Source of the DNA: Sphingomonas bacterium
Lineage (GTDB): Bacteria > Pseudomonadota > Alphaproteobacteria > Sphingomonadales > Sphingomonadaceae
Assembly (NCBI GenBank): GCA_028289965.1
Contig: JAQGKS010000052.1
Span: 22,270-86,269 of the forward strand
Reading direction: 5' to 3'
DNA length: 64,000 bases
The notes beneath the pieces were generated by a model. The model did not search any database. It was not told where the DNA came from and saw only the letters and a program-made list of their open reading frames with translations. The translations under genes were made by a program, and so were the position numbers. How positions within the stretch are numbered: position 1 is the first letter of the stretch; each line of letters opens with the position of its first letter. This document shows positions 1-8,363 of the stretch, piece after piece.

Positions 1-513
1 CACCTCCGCCTGATAGCGCAGGATCGTCGCCTTCAGCTCGGGCAGAGCAGAGGGCCACTGGTTGGGGCCGATCGTGCGCTTCCACGCCGGATCGCCCGCC
101 GCGATCGCCGGCGCCTCTTCTTCGCAGTCGAAATCGACCTGCTCGCGCCAGTCCGGCCGCCCCTGCGTCAGCTCGGCGCCGGCGCGGGTATAGCCGCGGA
201 ACTGGGGCGATCCGATCATCGCGATTTCCATCTTGTCGCTCTCGGGCAGCGCGAAGAAGCGCTTGGAGACCTCGAGCACCTCGGCGACGAGGGCGGGGTC
301 CACGCCGTGGCCCGAAAGATAGAAGAAGCCATGATCGTGGAGGATAGTGCGCAGCTCGCGTGCGACCGCGGCGCGCTCCTCGACCGAGCCCCGGAGCCGG
401 GAGATATCGAGCGTCGGCAGGTGCGCCGGCATTACCTGCGGCCGCAGCGACGCAGCCTCATGCTCGGATGCGGCGTCGAACGGCTCGGTGATCGAGAAAG
501 CTTCCAGGTTCAT
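1..513 (-). CDS. 2-oxoglutarate/Fe(II) oxygenase, isopenicillin N synthase family (partial)
   Basis: This reading frame enters across the left window edge and starts at an ATG on the minus strand at 513; 171 codons are visible. The N-terminal part looks like the DIOX_N region of isopenicillin N synthase-type oxygenases: LPTLDISRL near residue 32, then HDHGFFYLSGHGVD near residues 59-72 and FFALPESDK near 86. The HxD...H iron site and the RxS 2-oxoglutarate motif lie in the missing C-terminal half, so catalysis cannot be confirmed. Such enzymes hydroxylate or desaturate small molecules in the cytoplasm. The upstream spacer is long, and no double-box operator like those elsewhere in the window is visible, so membership of the catabolic regulon is doubtful. 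Confidence 0.75.
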   Translation of the reverse strand, partial: MNLEAFSITEPFDAASEHEAASLRPQVMPAHLPTLDISRLRGSVEERAAVARELRTILHDHGFFYLSGHGVDPALVAEVLEVSKRFFALPESDKMEIAMIGSPQFRGYTRAGAELTQGRPDWREQVDFDCEEEAPAIAAGDPAWKRTIGPNQWPSALPELKATILRYQAEV

Positions 514-1052
514 GGCTCTCAAATCCTCAACCTTGATGTTGTTCTGAGATGCGGCGCCAACTCTTCGGCACAGTCGTCACACCCTTTCCCTGCCTAATGG
601 GGTGCGCAGAGGTGGCCGGTAAACCACATTCGTTCCCACAGAGATTAGTGGGAGGCCGCCCATTGGAGATGAAAACAGGTAAAGAACTGCGAATCTCTAC
701 AGTAGACCGGAGTGCTGTGGACTTTCCGCTCTACTCGTCTGTCACAACTGCCCTGCGGCGGCGGGAACATTGCTTTAATGTCAGGAGGCAGCCTGCGCTC
801 ACCAGCGACGCCACCGTGGCACCGGTTCAATCTTGGTCTTTATTATTGGCCAAAGCAGCGCAACGGCTTTGCAATGTCGGTTTTTCGAGGCGAGCAATCC
901 ACGACGAGCAGCGACCGTGCAATGGGGCGCGGCCCACCGCTGGTGGGACCCAATGTGGTATAATTCGCCCGCCGCCACATCGATAACGCGCCCAGCGCCG
1001 CACCAGCTATTCATCTCGGTAGCGGCGACTCCGTAACAGCGGTGAGGATGTC
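514..1052. other. intergenic region, 539 bp, no gene seen
   Basis: No reading frame here has recognisable protein character. A TATAAT-like hexamer lies at 959-964, about 90 bases before the next start codon, and a short inverted repeat (CCCACC/GGTGGG) lies just upstream at about 932-946. Together they could be a promoter and operator for the methyltransferase-like gene, but no clear -35 element is visible. The double-box element found elsewhere in the window is absent. Confidence 0.4.
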
Positions 1053-2270
1053 ATGAAAAGAGCAGAACAAGAATCGTCCGACGGCGCCCCGGCCGCATTG
1101 GCCCCTACCGCAAATATTCCGGCAACGCTGCCGGAGCACCCGCCCGAGCAGGACTTCCGGTTCTACGACAACCGGCAGAAATATCTGATGTTCGTCAACA
1201 CCTGCTCCGAAAAGTGGATCGTGGCCGATCGCTGCGCCCGAGAACTGGACTTTATTCGCCCGGAGCAGCCGGCAATCCGCTTCTTCGATGCCGGCGTCGG
1301 CGACGGCACGGTGCTGGCGCGCGTGCTTCGCACCATGCACCGCAAGTTCGAGCGCTATCCATTCTATGTGGCGTGCAAGGAAATCAGCCTCGAGGACGTG
1401 CGGCTGACGCTCGACAAGCTTCCCGATCGGTTCCTCGAGCATCCCGAGATGGTGATCGCAATCACCAACATCGCTTATGCCGAGGCACCCTGGCTGACGC
1501 CCGCCAACCCCGAGGCGCGCAAGCGGCTGGTGTGGAAGGAAGTCGCGCTCTCCGGCTCAACCACGGCCGAATTCGAGCAGCAGATCATCGACCTACAGCC
1601 CTTCCTGGCCGAAAACTGGCGCACCAAGGTCAGCGAGAAGACCGGGAGCATGTTGCCCGAAACGCCCGCCGTGTTGGTCCTCTACCGCCAGGACTGCCAG
1701 TTCCTCCTCGATCGGGTGATCCCGCGCCAGGACGAGCCGCGCGCCGACTTCGACCTGATCCTCGCCAGCCAGCCGTTCCGGCTCCGCGCCAAGGTCGAGT
1801 TCAAGGCCAGGCGCGTGCTCGCTCCGCTGGCGCGTGCCCTTCGCCACGGCGGACGACTGCTCGGCATCCACTCCGCCGGCAACGATCCGGGTCTTGAGAT
1901 CGTGCAGAAGGTCTGGCCCGGCGAGGACCCGTTCACCACGTCGCGTCGGCAACTGATCGAGGCGACCCGTGACGCACTTGGCGAGGAGGCGAAGCAGTTC
2001 AAGTTTGATCCCCTGCCCAACGCCCAGGCGCTGTTCCGCTACGAAATGCACACCTTGCCCGACGAGATCGACAGCGAAAGCGCGTCGATCGGCACCTCGA
2101 CTTTGCTCGCGGCCTGGAACGCCGCGACCTATGTTGCGCAGATCGAGGATGAGCGCCTCGCCGAGGCGATGAGCAACTCGACCTATCTGGACGCCACACG
2201 CGCGGTGTTGCGCAAAAATGGCGAGCTCTGGTTCAACGACGAAAGCTATCTGATCTCGCGCCTGCGCTGA
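1053..2270 (+). CDS. SAM-dependent methyltransferase-like protein, function unknown
   Basis: The 405-residue product carries a methyltransferase motif-I-like segment (FFDAGVGDGTVLARVLR, about residues 73-89) and an ACKEIS strand that could be motif II, so a Rossmann-type SAM-binding fold is likely. The ATG follows GAGG at a normal distance. A block just before motif I (FRFYDNRQKYLMFVNT) and a C-terminal block (TLLAAWNAATYVAQIED, then WFNDESYLISR) recur almost unchanged in the larger protein at 31005-32414. The two are therefore paralogs of one uncommon family. The N-terminus, about 35 residues, is low-complexity and lacks the helix-turn-helix of the paralog. The substrate is unknown. It converges on the aldo/keto reductase gene. 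Confidence 0.7.
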   Translation: MKRAEQESSDGAPAALAPTANIPATLPEHPPEQDFRFYDNRQKYLMFVNTCSEKWIVADRCARELDFIRPEQPAIRFFDAGVGDGTVLARVLRTMHRKFERYPFYVACKEISLEDVRLTLDKLPDRFLEHPEMVIAITNIAYAEAPWLTPANPEARKRLVWKEVALSGSTTAEFEQQIIDLQPFLAENWRTKVSEKTGSMLPETPAVLVLYRQDCQFLLDRVIPRQDEPRADFDLILASQPFRLRAKVEFKARRVLAPLARALRHGGRLLGIHSAGNDPGLEIVQKVWPGEDPFTTSRRQLIEATRDALGEEAKQFKFDPLPNAQALFRYEMHTLPDEIDSESASIGTSTLLAAWNAATYVAQIEDERLAEAMSNSTYLDATRAVLRKNGELWFNDESYLISRLR

Positions 2271-2355
2271 TCGGTCGGTTCGGCGGCACGGGCGCGCTGA
2301 CGATGCGCGCGTTCGTGCTGCCCCGGAACCCATCCGCGCCTCCCGACACGGCGCC

Positions 2356-3408
2356 TTATCGGACGGTTCCGGCGGGACGCACGATCGAATCCCATAAGCC
2401 GCCGCTCTGCAGATCATATATATAGTCGCGGGTGATCACCTCGTGGGGGAAACCCGCCTCGATCGCACTCGCGTCGTTCAGCATCGCGCAATTCACAGGA
2501 TCTAGCCGCAATTCGATTGCGGCGAGATTGTCCGACAATTGGCTCAAGGTGCGCGCACCCAGGATCGGGATGAAGCTGCTGCCGGGGGTCTCGCGCGATC
2601 GTACCCAGGCGATCGCCACCTGGGCCGGCGTCGCGCCCAACGCCGCCGAGACGGATTCGAGCGCGTCAAGAATACGTCCCTCGCGTTCCGCGGACATGTG
2701 GCGGATGGCGCCGCCGCCGCGATCGAGGCGGCCGGTCTCTCCGCGCCGATATTTGCCGGTGAGGATGCCGCCGCCGAGCGCCGCCCAGATCATGACCGCG
2801 AATCCGTATCCGTCCGCCATCGGGATGAGTTCACGCTCGGCGCTCCGTTCCGCCAAGCTGAATTCGATCTGGATCGCCGCCGGCCGGGTCCAGCCGCGTA
2901 GCTCGGCAAGCGTCGCGGCGCGCGAAACCCTCCAGGCCGGGAAGTCCGAGAAGCCGATAAATCGCGCTTTGCCGTCGCGCACGACATCTTCGAGGCCGCG
3001 CGCAATCTCTTCAACCGGGGTCACCTGATCGGGCAAGTGAACCCAGAATATATCGACATAATCGGTGCCCATTCGCTTCAGGCTGCCCTCGATGCCGTGC
3101 ATCATCGCCTTGCGGTTATTACCCGTCTTGGCAATCGATCTGGCGCCTACCGCAGTGGTATATTTGGTCGAGACAATGAAGTTGTCGCGATCGTGCCGTA
3201 TCAACTCACCCAGGAATGTTTCCGCCTGGCCGTTCTGATAGCCATCGGCGCAATCGAACAGGTTTCCACCCGCATCGACGAACTTGCCGAATAGATTGGC
3301 GGATTCTTCGCGAGTGCATCCCCACCCCCACTCCGTCCCGAAAGTACCGGTGCCGAGTGCTACCTCGGATACTCGAAGACCAGTTTGGCCGAACATCTTA
3401 TACTGCAT
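2356..3408 (-). CDS. aldo/keto reductase
   Basis: The 350-residue protein has an aldo/keto reductase pattern: an N-terminal MFGQTGLRVSEVALGTGTFG segment, GGNLFDCADGYQNGQAE (Asp and Tyr of the catalytic tetrad), STKYT (Lys) and WVHLPDQ (His). These enzymes reduce aldehydes or ketones with NADPH in the cytoplasm. The ATG at 3408 has GGAGG six bases upstream. A weak double-box element lies about 70 bases upstream (3478-3501), so it may be the leftmost member of the regulon. A second aldo/keto reductase sits at 61867-62865. The substrate is not predictable. Confidence 0.88.
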   Translation of the reverse strand: MQYKMFGQTGLRVSEVALGTGTFGTEWGWGCTREESANLFGKFVDAGGNLFDCADGYQNGQAETFLGELIRHDRDNFIVSTKYTTAVGARSIAKTGNNRKAMMHGIEGSLKRMGTDYVDIFWVHLPDQVTPVEEIARGLEDVVRDGKARFIGFSDFPAWRVSRAATLAELRGWTRPAAIQIEFSLAERSAERELIPMADGYGFAVMIWAALGGGILTGKYRRGETGRLDRGGGAIRHMSAEREGRILDALESVSAALGATPAQVAIAWVRSRETPGSSFIPILGARTLSQLSDNLAAIELRLDPVNCAMLNDASAIEAGFPHEVITRDYIYDLQSGGLWDSIVRPAGTVR

Positions 3409-3477
3409 GCGCGCCTCCGTCGCCGCAGAGCGGCCCCATCGCGACCTATCCGACTGAGCGGAAATCTGTCCACACTT

Positions 3478-3501
3478 TAGTTAGGCGATTGTGCCTAGCA
3501 T
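3478..3501. promoter_or_regulatory. double-box GntR-type operator (weak)
   Basis: The boxes are TAGTTAGGCGA and GTGCCTAGCAT with a 2-bp linker. The outer GTTAGGC/GCCTAGC parts form a good inverted repeat, but the outermost bases deviate from the consensus. It lies upstream of the minus-strand aldo/keto reductase. Confidence 0.4.
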
Positions 3502-3645
3502 GACACGCGGCGGATGCCCGAGCTTTTCAGGACTACTCCCGCCGCGCCAGCACGGCGTGGCGTTTTGTCCAGCGCTGGGCAGGCCCGCCCGGCCGCTTGC
3601 CGCCGGCGACAGAGGCGTCCTGAACATGCATTCTTCTATTGCAGA

Positions 3646-3669
3646 TCGGTATACGATATTGCTATACAA
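3646..3669. promoter_or_regulatory. double-box GntR-type operator
   Basis: The boxes TCGGTATACGA and TTGCTATACAA are separated by TA. Each is close to the TNGTNNNACNA pattern of FCD-type GntR regulators, and together they form a near-perfect inverted repeat. The site lies 48 bases before the TonB receptor start. Confidence 0.65.
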
Positions 3670-3717
3670 CATCTACGATAAAACGCCGCAAGCACCGGCT
3701 AAAAGAGGGGATGGAGA

Positions 3718-6105
3718 ATGGCAGTTCGTCATCGGAACTACGCGTTGCACCGTGTTCGCGCTCGCGTGGGCGCCACGTCCATGGCGGCGCTCTCGCTTGC
3801 CTTGGCGGCGCCTGCGATCGCGCAAAGCGCGGATCCGGCTAGCGACGCCACTGCGGAGGCGACGTCGTCCCGACTTCAGGACATCATCGTCACCGCACAG
3901 TTCCGCAACCAGACCGTGCAGGACACGCCACTCGCCATTACCGCGATCAGTGGTGAAATGCTCGAGGCGCGCGGACAGACGACGATCAACGACATTGCCG
4001 GCCAGTCGCCGAACGTCACGCTCGAAAAGGGCGTGGGCCAGCGCGGCAGCGGCCTGATCGCCTATATCCGCGGGATCGGCCAATATAATGCCGCCCCGTT
4101 CTACGAGCCTGGCGTCGGCACCTATGTCGACGACGTCTACATCGCGTCGATGAACAGCGCTTTGTTCCGTTTGCTCGACCTCGATCGCGTCGAGGTGCTG
4201 CGCGGGCCGCAGGGCACGCTCGCCGGCAAGAACTCGATTGGCGGGGCGATCAAGCTGTTCAGCCGCAAGCCGACCGGCGACGGATCGGGCTATGCCGAAC
4301 TCACCTACGGCCGGTACGATCGGGTCGAGGGCCGTGCCGCGGCCGACTTCAAGCTCGCGGAAAACCTGTTCGTCCGCATCAATGCCGCGGCGAGGAGCGA
4401 AGACGGCTACGTGAAGCGGCTCGATTATGGGTGTCTCAACCCCGGCTCGGGCTTTCCGACGCAGGTCGGCGTCGGCCAGAATTGCGTGCTCGGCACCGCC
4501 GGCGGCGAAAGCTATGTCGGCGGACGCCTCGCGATGCGCTGGCTGCCCACCGACAAGATCGAGATCAACATCAGCGGCGATTACACCGCGGAGCGGTCCG
4601 ATCCCGCGCCCGAACAGTTGGGTTTCATCACCAGCCAGGCCGCGGCCGATGCGGCAACGAACGCCCTGGTGCCTTTCGGCCTGCCACCGACCAGGATCGC
4701 CGGCATCGGGCTCGACAGCAGGTTCGAGACGGGCGGCACTTACACGACCTACTCGGACTATTGTAACCGCCTCGCGTTTGGCGGCGCAGGCGCCTATTGC
4801 TTCGACACCACGCTCAAGACGAATATCTGGGGTGTGCAGGGCAACATCAACGTCGAGCTCGGCGAAAATGCCAATCTGACGTCCGTCACTGCCTATCGCG
4901 GCTTCAGCACCTATACGCCAAGCGACAGCGATGGCACGCCGCTTCCGTTCAGCAACCTTCAGGTCGGCGCGCACGGGCATCAGTTCTCGCAGGAATTGCG
5001 CGTCAACGCCGATCTGACCGACAATATCAACCTTACCGTCGGCGGTTATTATTTGAAGTCGTTCGTCAATCTGGATCAGCGCGTTGACATCCAGTATTTC
5101 GGGTTCCTGTTCTTCAACGATGACCGGGCGCCTTCGACGTCGAAGGCAGCCTTCACCCAGTTGATCTGGAGCCCGATCGATCGCCTTCACCTGACCGGCG
5201 GGCTGCGCTACACAAAGGAGCGACGGACCTATACGATCTTCCGCACCGTGCCGGACGGCAGCAATACACCTATTCCCGGCTTGTTTGGCAACGGGGGCAC
5301 CTTTCGCCGCGGTCGCCTGGATTATCGTCTCAACGCCAGCTTCGACGTGACGGACGACATCATGATCTACGGCCAGTATGCCACGGGTTTCAAAAGTGGC
5401 GGCGTCAACGGCCAGCCCTTCCTTCCCAACCAGGTCTTCCCGTTCGGCCCGGAGACAATCGGTACCTATGAAGCCGGTGCCAAGTTCACGCTGCTCGATC
5501 GCCGCTTGCGCTTGAACCTGGCAGCGTTCCGCAGCGACTATACCAATATCCAGCTCCAGCCGCTCACCTGCCCGCCCCCGTCGCTGCCCACCGATCCCTG
5601 CGCTGCGGTGCAGAACGTCGGCAGCGCGTACATCAAGGGCTTCGAGGCCGAGCTCAATCTGCGGCCGGTAGAAGGCCTCAACATCGACGCGTCGCTCGCT
5701 TACCTTGATTTCGACTATTACCGGATCAACGATGTGCCGACGATCACGCTCAACATGAAGGCGCCGTTCACGTCCGACTGGAAAGCGAGCATCGGTGCCC
5801 AATATGCATTCGATATGGGCAGCACCGGCACCATCACCCCGCGCATCGACGTCACATACCAGTCTTCGCTGTTTACCGATCCGGTCAACGGCCCGAACAA
5901 CCGGATCGCGCCGCGCACGCTCGCCAACGCGCGGCTGGGCTGGGCCAACGCCGGCCAGGACTGGGAAGTCGCACTGGAAGTGACCAATCTGTTCGACAAA
6001 TATTATTACGCAAACAAGATCGACAACACGACCTTCACGGGCTCCGTCTATACATTCCCGGCTCCGCCGCGGCGCTGGGCAGTCTCGCTGAAGCGCAACT
6101 TCTGA
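3718..6105 (+). CDS. TonB-dependent outer-membrane receptor
   Basis: The 795-residue protein has a signal peptide (hydrophobic SMAALSLALAAPAIAQ, cleaved near residue 36), a TonB-box-like DIIVTAQ, and a plug domain with the IRGIG and VEVLRGPQGTLAGKNSIGGAI signatures near residues 117-180. A long beta-barrel follows and ends in the C-terminal Phe expected for outer-membrane insertion. Receptors of this type import iron complexes or, in sphingomonads, carbohydrates and aromatic compounds, using TonB-ExbBD energy. GAGGGG lies seven bases before the ATG. Its position as first gene after a conserved operator, followed by membrane proteins and a Rieske oxygenase, suggests it imports the substrate of this pathway. 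It is the only TonB receptor in the window. Confidence 0.95.
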   Translation: MAVRHRNYALHRVRARVGATSMAALSLALAAPAIAQSADPASDATAEATSSRLQDIIVTAQFRNQTVQDTPLAITAISGEMLEARGQTTINDIAGQSPNVTLEKGVGQRGSGLIAYIRGIGQYNAAPFYEPGVGTYVDDVYIASMNSALFRLLDLDRVEVLRGPQGTLAGKNSIGGAIKLFSRKPTGDGSGYAELTYGRYDRVEGRAAADFKLAENLFVRINAAARSEDGYVKRLDYGCLNPGSGFPTQVGVGQNCVLGTAGGESYVGGRLAMRWLPTDKIEINISGDYTAERSDPAPEQLGFITSQAAADAATNALVPFGLPPTRIAGIGLDSRFETGGTYTTYSDYCNRLAFGGAGAYCFDTTLKTNIWGVQGNINVELGENANLTSVTAYRGFSTYTPSDSDGTPLPFSNLQVGAHGHQFSQELRVNADLTDNINLTVGGYYLKSFVNLDQRVDIQYFGFLFFNDDRAPSTSKAAFTQLIWSPIDRLHLTGGLRYTKERRTYTIFRTVPDGSNTPIPGLFGNGGTFRRGRLDYRLNASFDVTDDIMIYGQYATGFKSGGVNGQPFLPNQVFPFGPETIGTYEAGAKFTLLDRRLRLNLAAFRSDYTNIQLQPLTCPPPSLPTDPCAAVQNVGSAYIKGFEAELNLRPVEGLNIDASLAYLDFDYYRINDVPTITLNMKAPFTSDWKASIGAQYAFDMGSTGTITPRIDVTYQSSLFTDPVNGPNNRIAPRTLANARLGWANAGQDWEVALEVTNLFDKYYYANKIDNTTFTGSVYTFPAPPRRWAVSLKRNF

Positions 6106-6114
6106 CAATATCGA

Positions 6115-6147
6115 GCGAGCGGATGGAAGAACCTTCCATCCGCTCGC
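6115..6147. terminator. strong hairpin after the TonB receptor gene
   Basis: A perfect 15-bp inverted repeat (arms 6115-6129 and 6133-6147) with a three-base loop starts ten bases after the receptor stop codon. There is no U-run, so it may act as a partial terminator, an mRNA 3'-end stabiliser or a processing site that lowers expression of the downstream membrane proteins. Confidence 0.6.
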
Positions 6148-6188
6148 ATACATGTCGGATCTTGGGCGGGGCGAAGGGGCGACAGTCG

Positions 6189-6629
6189 ATGGAAGTTCGA
6201 AACAGCTGGAACAGGCCGCTCGGGATGCTCGGGCTGAGGCTCGTCATCGGGCTGCTGACGTTCCAGATCGCGATGTTCAAGCTGTTCATCGACGGCCTGG
6301 AAGCGCAACTCGTCTGGTACAAGGCGCTCACGCGCTGGTTTCCCGACTGGGTGCTGCGCGCGACGAACGTCTATGCCGCGGTGTTCGAGCTGATTGGCGG
6401 CACGCTGGTGATCCTCGGCCTTAAGCGGGATTGGGGTCTGTGGATGATCCTGAGCGTGCTGGTGGTGGTCACCTTCGGGCACGGCATGGAAGCCGCTGTG
6501 TGGGACATCAACCAGATGGTGTTCCGCCTCGCGATGGTGGTGGCGCTGCTGCTGCTCCCGCCCGAATGGGATCTGCTGCGGCTCGATCATGCCGCCCGGC
6601 TGCGGCGCGGCGCGCCGCGCCATCAGTGA
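6189..6629 (+). CDS. DoxX-like integral membrane protein (short form)
   Basis: This is a 146-residue protein with four hydrophobic segments (about residues 12-28, 47-68, 75-95 and 104-122), typical of the DoxX/MauE-like superfamily. The ATG at 6189 is preferred because the upstream in-frame ATG at 6123 falls inside the hairpin; GAAGGGG precedes the chosen start. It is followed after 12 bases by a second DoxX-like gene. A similar short-form protein occurs at 47461-47910. The family includes quinone-linked oxidoreductase subunits and disulfide-related membrane proteins. Here its placement between a receptor and a Rieske oxygenase suggests a membrane electron-transfer or transport role, which is inference. 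Confidence 0.75.
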   Translation: MEVRNSWNRPLGMLGLRLVIGLLTFQIAMFKLFIDGLEAQLVWYKALTRWFPDWVLRATNVYAAVFELIGGTLVILGLKRDWGLWMILSVLVVVTFGHGMEAAVWDINQMVFRLAMVVALLLLPPEWDLLRLDHAARLRRGAPRHQ

Positions 6630-6641
6630 CGGAGACGTTAA

Positions 6642-7286
6642 GTGCCGTGGATTGCTAAGCTCACCACGGTCGTGCGGCTTTTGCTCGGCGCGGCCTATCT
6701 GATCAACGGCACCAACTGGTTCTTCAAGATCATCTCGCCCTATCCGAGCATGTCGGACTTCGTGGACTATCTGCCGCCGCCCGACATTGTCGGCGCGCTG
6801 ATCGAGAACGGCATCCTGTTCCACATGGCCAAGGCGATCGAAGTCGTCGCGGGCATCGCCTTGCTCAGCAACCGCCTGGTGCCGCTGGCGCTGGTCGTGT
6901 CGATGGCCGTGACGGTGCCGGTATTCATCACCGACGTGTTCAAGCCCGAGTTCCGCCTGCGCGCTTTCCTGATGGGCAGTGGATCTCTAGTGATGAACGT
7001 CTATCTGCTGCTCGCTTATTTCGATCATTACCGCCCAATGCTGGCGGTGAAGGCGCACCCGACCGACGATCCCGCGACGCCGCGCCCGGAGACGGGCGGC
7101 GTGCTCGCCCACTGGGTCGGGACGATCGGGCGGCCGCTGATGCGCTTGCTCGCCCCGCTCGCGGCTGTGATGGGCCTGGCGATGCTGATCTGGCTGACCG
7201 TGCTGATCGCCCAATATGCCGCGTCGCCCAAGGCGATCCACGAGGTCCGGCCGATGACGCCCAGACCGAGACATATCGGCAATTGA
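6642..7286 (+). CDS. DoxX-like integral membrane protein (long form)
   Basis: This 214-residue protein has DoxX-like features: RLLLGAAYLINGTNWFFKI at the start, HMAKAIEVVAGIALL in the second segment, a YFDHYRPM motif near residue 126 and an extra C-terminal transmembrane helix. GGAG precedes the GTG start. The protein at 48059-48706 has the same length and the same INWWLKI and YFDHYRP blocks, so the two are paralogs. Together with the preceding short-form gene it forms a pair that recurs divergently at 47.4-48.7 kb. The function is unknown. Confidence 0.75.
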   Translation: MPWIAKLTTVVRLLLGAAYLINGTNWFFKIISPYPSMSDFVDYLPPPDIVGALIENGILFHMAKAIEVVAGIALLSNRLVPLALVVSMAVTVPVFITDVFKPEFRLRAFLMGSGSLVMNVYLLLAYFDHYRPMLAVKAHPTDDPATPRPETGGVLAHWVGTIGRPLMRLLAPLAAVMGLAMLIWLTVLIAQYAASPKAIHEVRPMTPRPRHIGN

Positions 7287-7287
7287 A

Positions 7288-7311
7288 TTGCTATACGATT
7301 TGGACTAACGA
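7288..7311. promoter_or_regulatory. double-box GntR-type operator
   Basis: The boxes TTGCTATACGA and TGGACTAACGA are separated by TT. The site ends six bases before the Rieske oxygenase ATG and starts just after the preceding stop codon. A bound repressor would therefore block a promoter internal to this gene run or the ribosome site itself. Confidence 0.65.
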
Positions 7312-7317
7312 TCTCCC

Positions 7318-8355
7318 ATGACCTATCTCCGCAACTGCTGGTACGCCGCCGCCTGGCCCCACGAAGTGAGCGAGGCGCCGCTCGCGCGTAAACTGCTCGG
7401 CCACCATGTCGTGCTTTACCGCACGACAGACGGCGTCGCGCATGCGCTCGAGGATCGTTGTCCGCACCGGTTCGCGCCGCTGTCGATGGGGCGCCTGATC
7501 GACGATCAGTTGCAGTGCCCCTATCACGGGCTGCGCTTCGACACCGATGGCGCCTGTGTCTACAACCCGCATTACGACGCGCTGCCAAGGGCGGCGAAGG
7601 TTGCCAGCTATCCTTTGCTCGATCGCTATGGAATGCTGTGGATCTGGATGGGCGACGAGCCGGCCGATCCGGCCAAGCTGCCCGACGATTTCGCCTTTTT
7701 CGACGATCCCGGCTTCAAGGCGGTGTCCGGCTATCTGATGGTGGAGGCGAACTATCAGCTGATCGTCGACAATCTGCTCGACCTGACCCACGCGCCCTAT
7801 CTGCACCCCGCCTTCGCCATCCCCGGGATCTCGGCGGGCGAGCGACTCAAGCTCACCACGACGGAGCTGGTCCGCCTGCCGCAACGGGTGATTGCCCGTC
7901 GATGGCGGAAGAATTGTCCGCCGAACGGCCCCACCCGCACGCTGTTCGGCTTCACCGACGCGGTGATGGACTCGCGGTCGCACATGCATTGGCTGCCGCC
8001 GTCGCTAATCTATTTCGATGCCGGCGCGTCACGGATCAACGAGGCCGAGGAGCTTGGTCTGTGCTTGCCCGCAATGCATGCGATCACGCCGGCCACCGAG
8101 CATAGCAGCCATTATTTCTTCGCGCAGGCGCGCAACCGGCTGCTCGACGATGCCAAGACCGACGAAACGCTGCTCGCCGTGCTGGTGAACGCGTTCGTCA
8201 ATGAGGACGAACCGATGATCGAGGCGCAGCAGGCGAGGATGGGCGGCGAGACCGACGTGCTCGCGCTCGATCCGGTGCTGCTCAAGTCGGACGCGGCGCC
8301 CGTCAGCGCGCGCCGCATCCTTGCGCAGATGATCGACGCCGAGCAAGCGGGCTGA
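7318..8355 (+). CDS. Rieske non-heme iron oxygenase, VanA (O-demethylase)-like
   Basis: The 345-residue protein has the Rieske [2Fe-2S] ligands Cys48, His50, Cys67 and His70 (RCPHRF and QCPYHG). The mononuclear iron site lies in NLLDLTHAPYLH, with His158 and His163. Length and motif order match the vanillate O-demethylase oxygenase family, which removes methyl groups from aryl methyl ethers as formaldehyde or hydroxylates aromatic side groups. No VanB-type reductase lies nearby; the ferredoxin and reductase at 56.9-59.2 kb are possible partners. The paralog at 12670-13746 shares the same architecture. An exporter gene follows eight bases downstream. The family is secure; the substrate is not known. 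Confidence 0.92.
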   Translation: MTYLRNCWYAAAWPHEVSEAPLARKLLGHHVVLYRTTDGVAHALEDRCPHRFAPLSMGRLIDDQLQCPYHGLRFDTDGACVYNPHYDALPRAAKVASYPLLDRYGMLWIWMGDEPADPAKLPDDFAFFDDPGFKAVSGYLMVEANYQLIVDNLLDLTHAPYLHPAFAIPGISAGERLKLTTTELVRLPQRVIARRWRKNCPPNGPTRTLFGFTDAVMDSRSHMHWLPPSLIYFDAGASRINEAEELGLCLPAMHAITPATEHSSHYFFAQARNRLLDDAKTDETLLAVLVNAFVNEDEPMIEAQQARMGGETDVLALDPVLLKSDAAPVSARRILAQMIDAEQAG

Positions 8356-8363
8356 CGCCGGTC

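Noticed and set aside
514..1052. Several short frames in the left intergenic region
   Set aside because: No ribosome sites, conserved motifs or codon bias were visible, so they are treated as non-coding.
3673..6153. Long open frame (826 codons) on the minus strand opposite the TonB receptor
   Set aside because: It mirrors codon bias of the receptor gene, has no domain character and runs through a strong hairpin. The receptor on the other strand is fully convincing.
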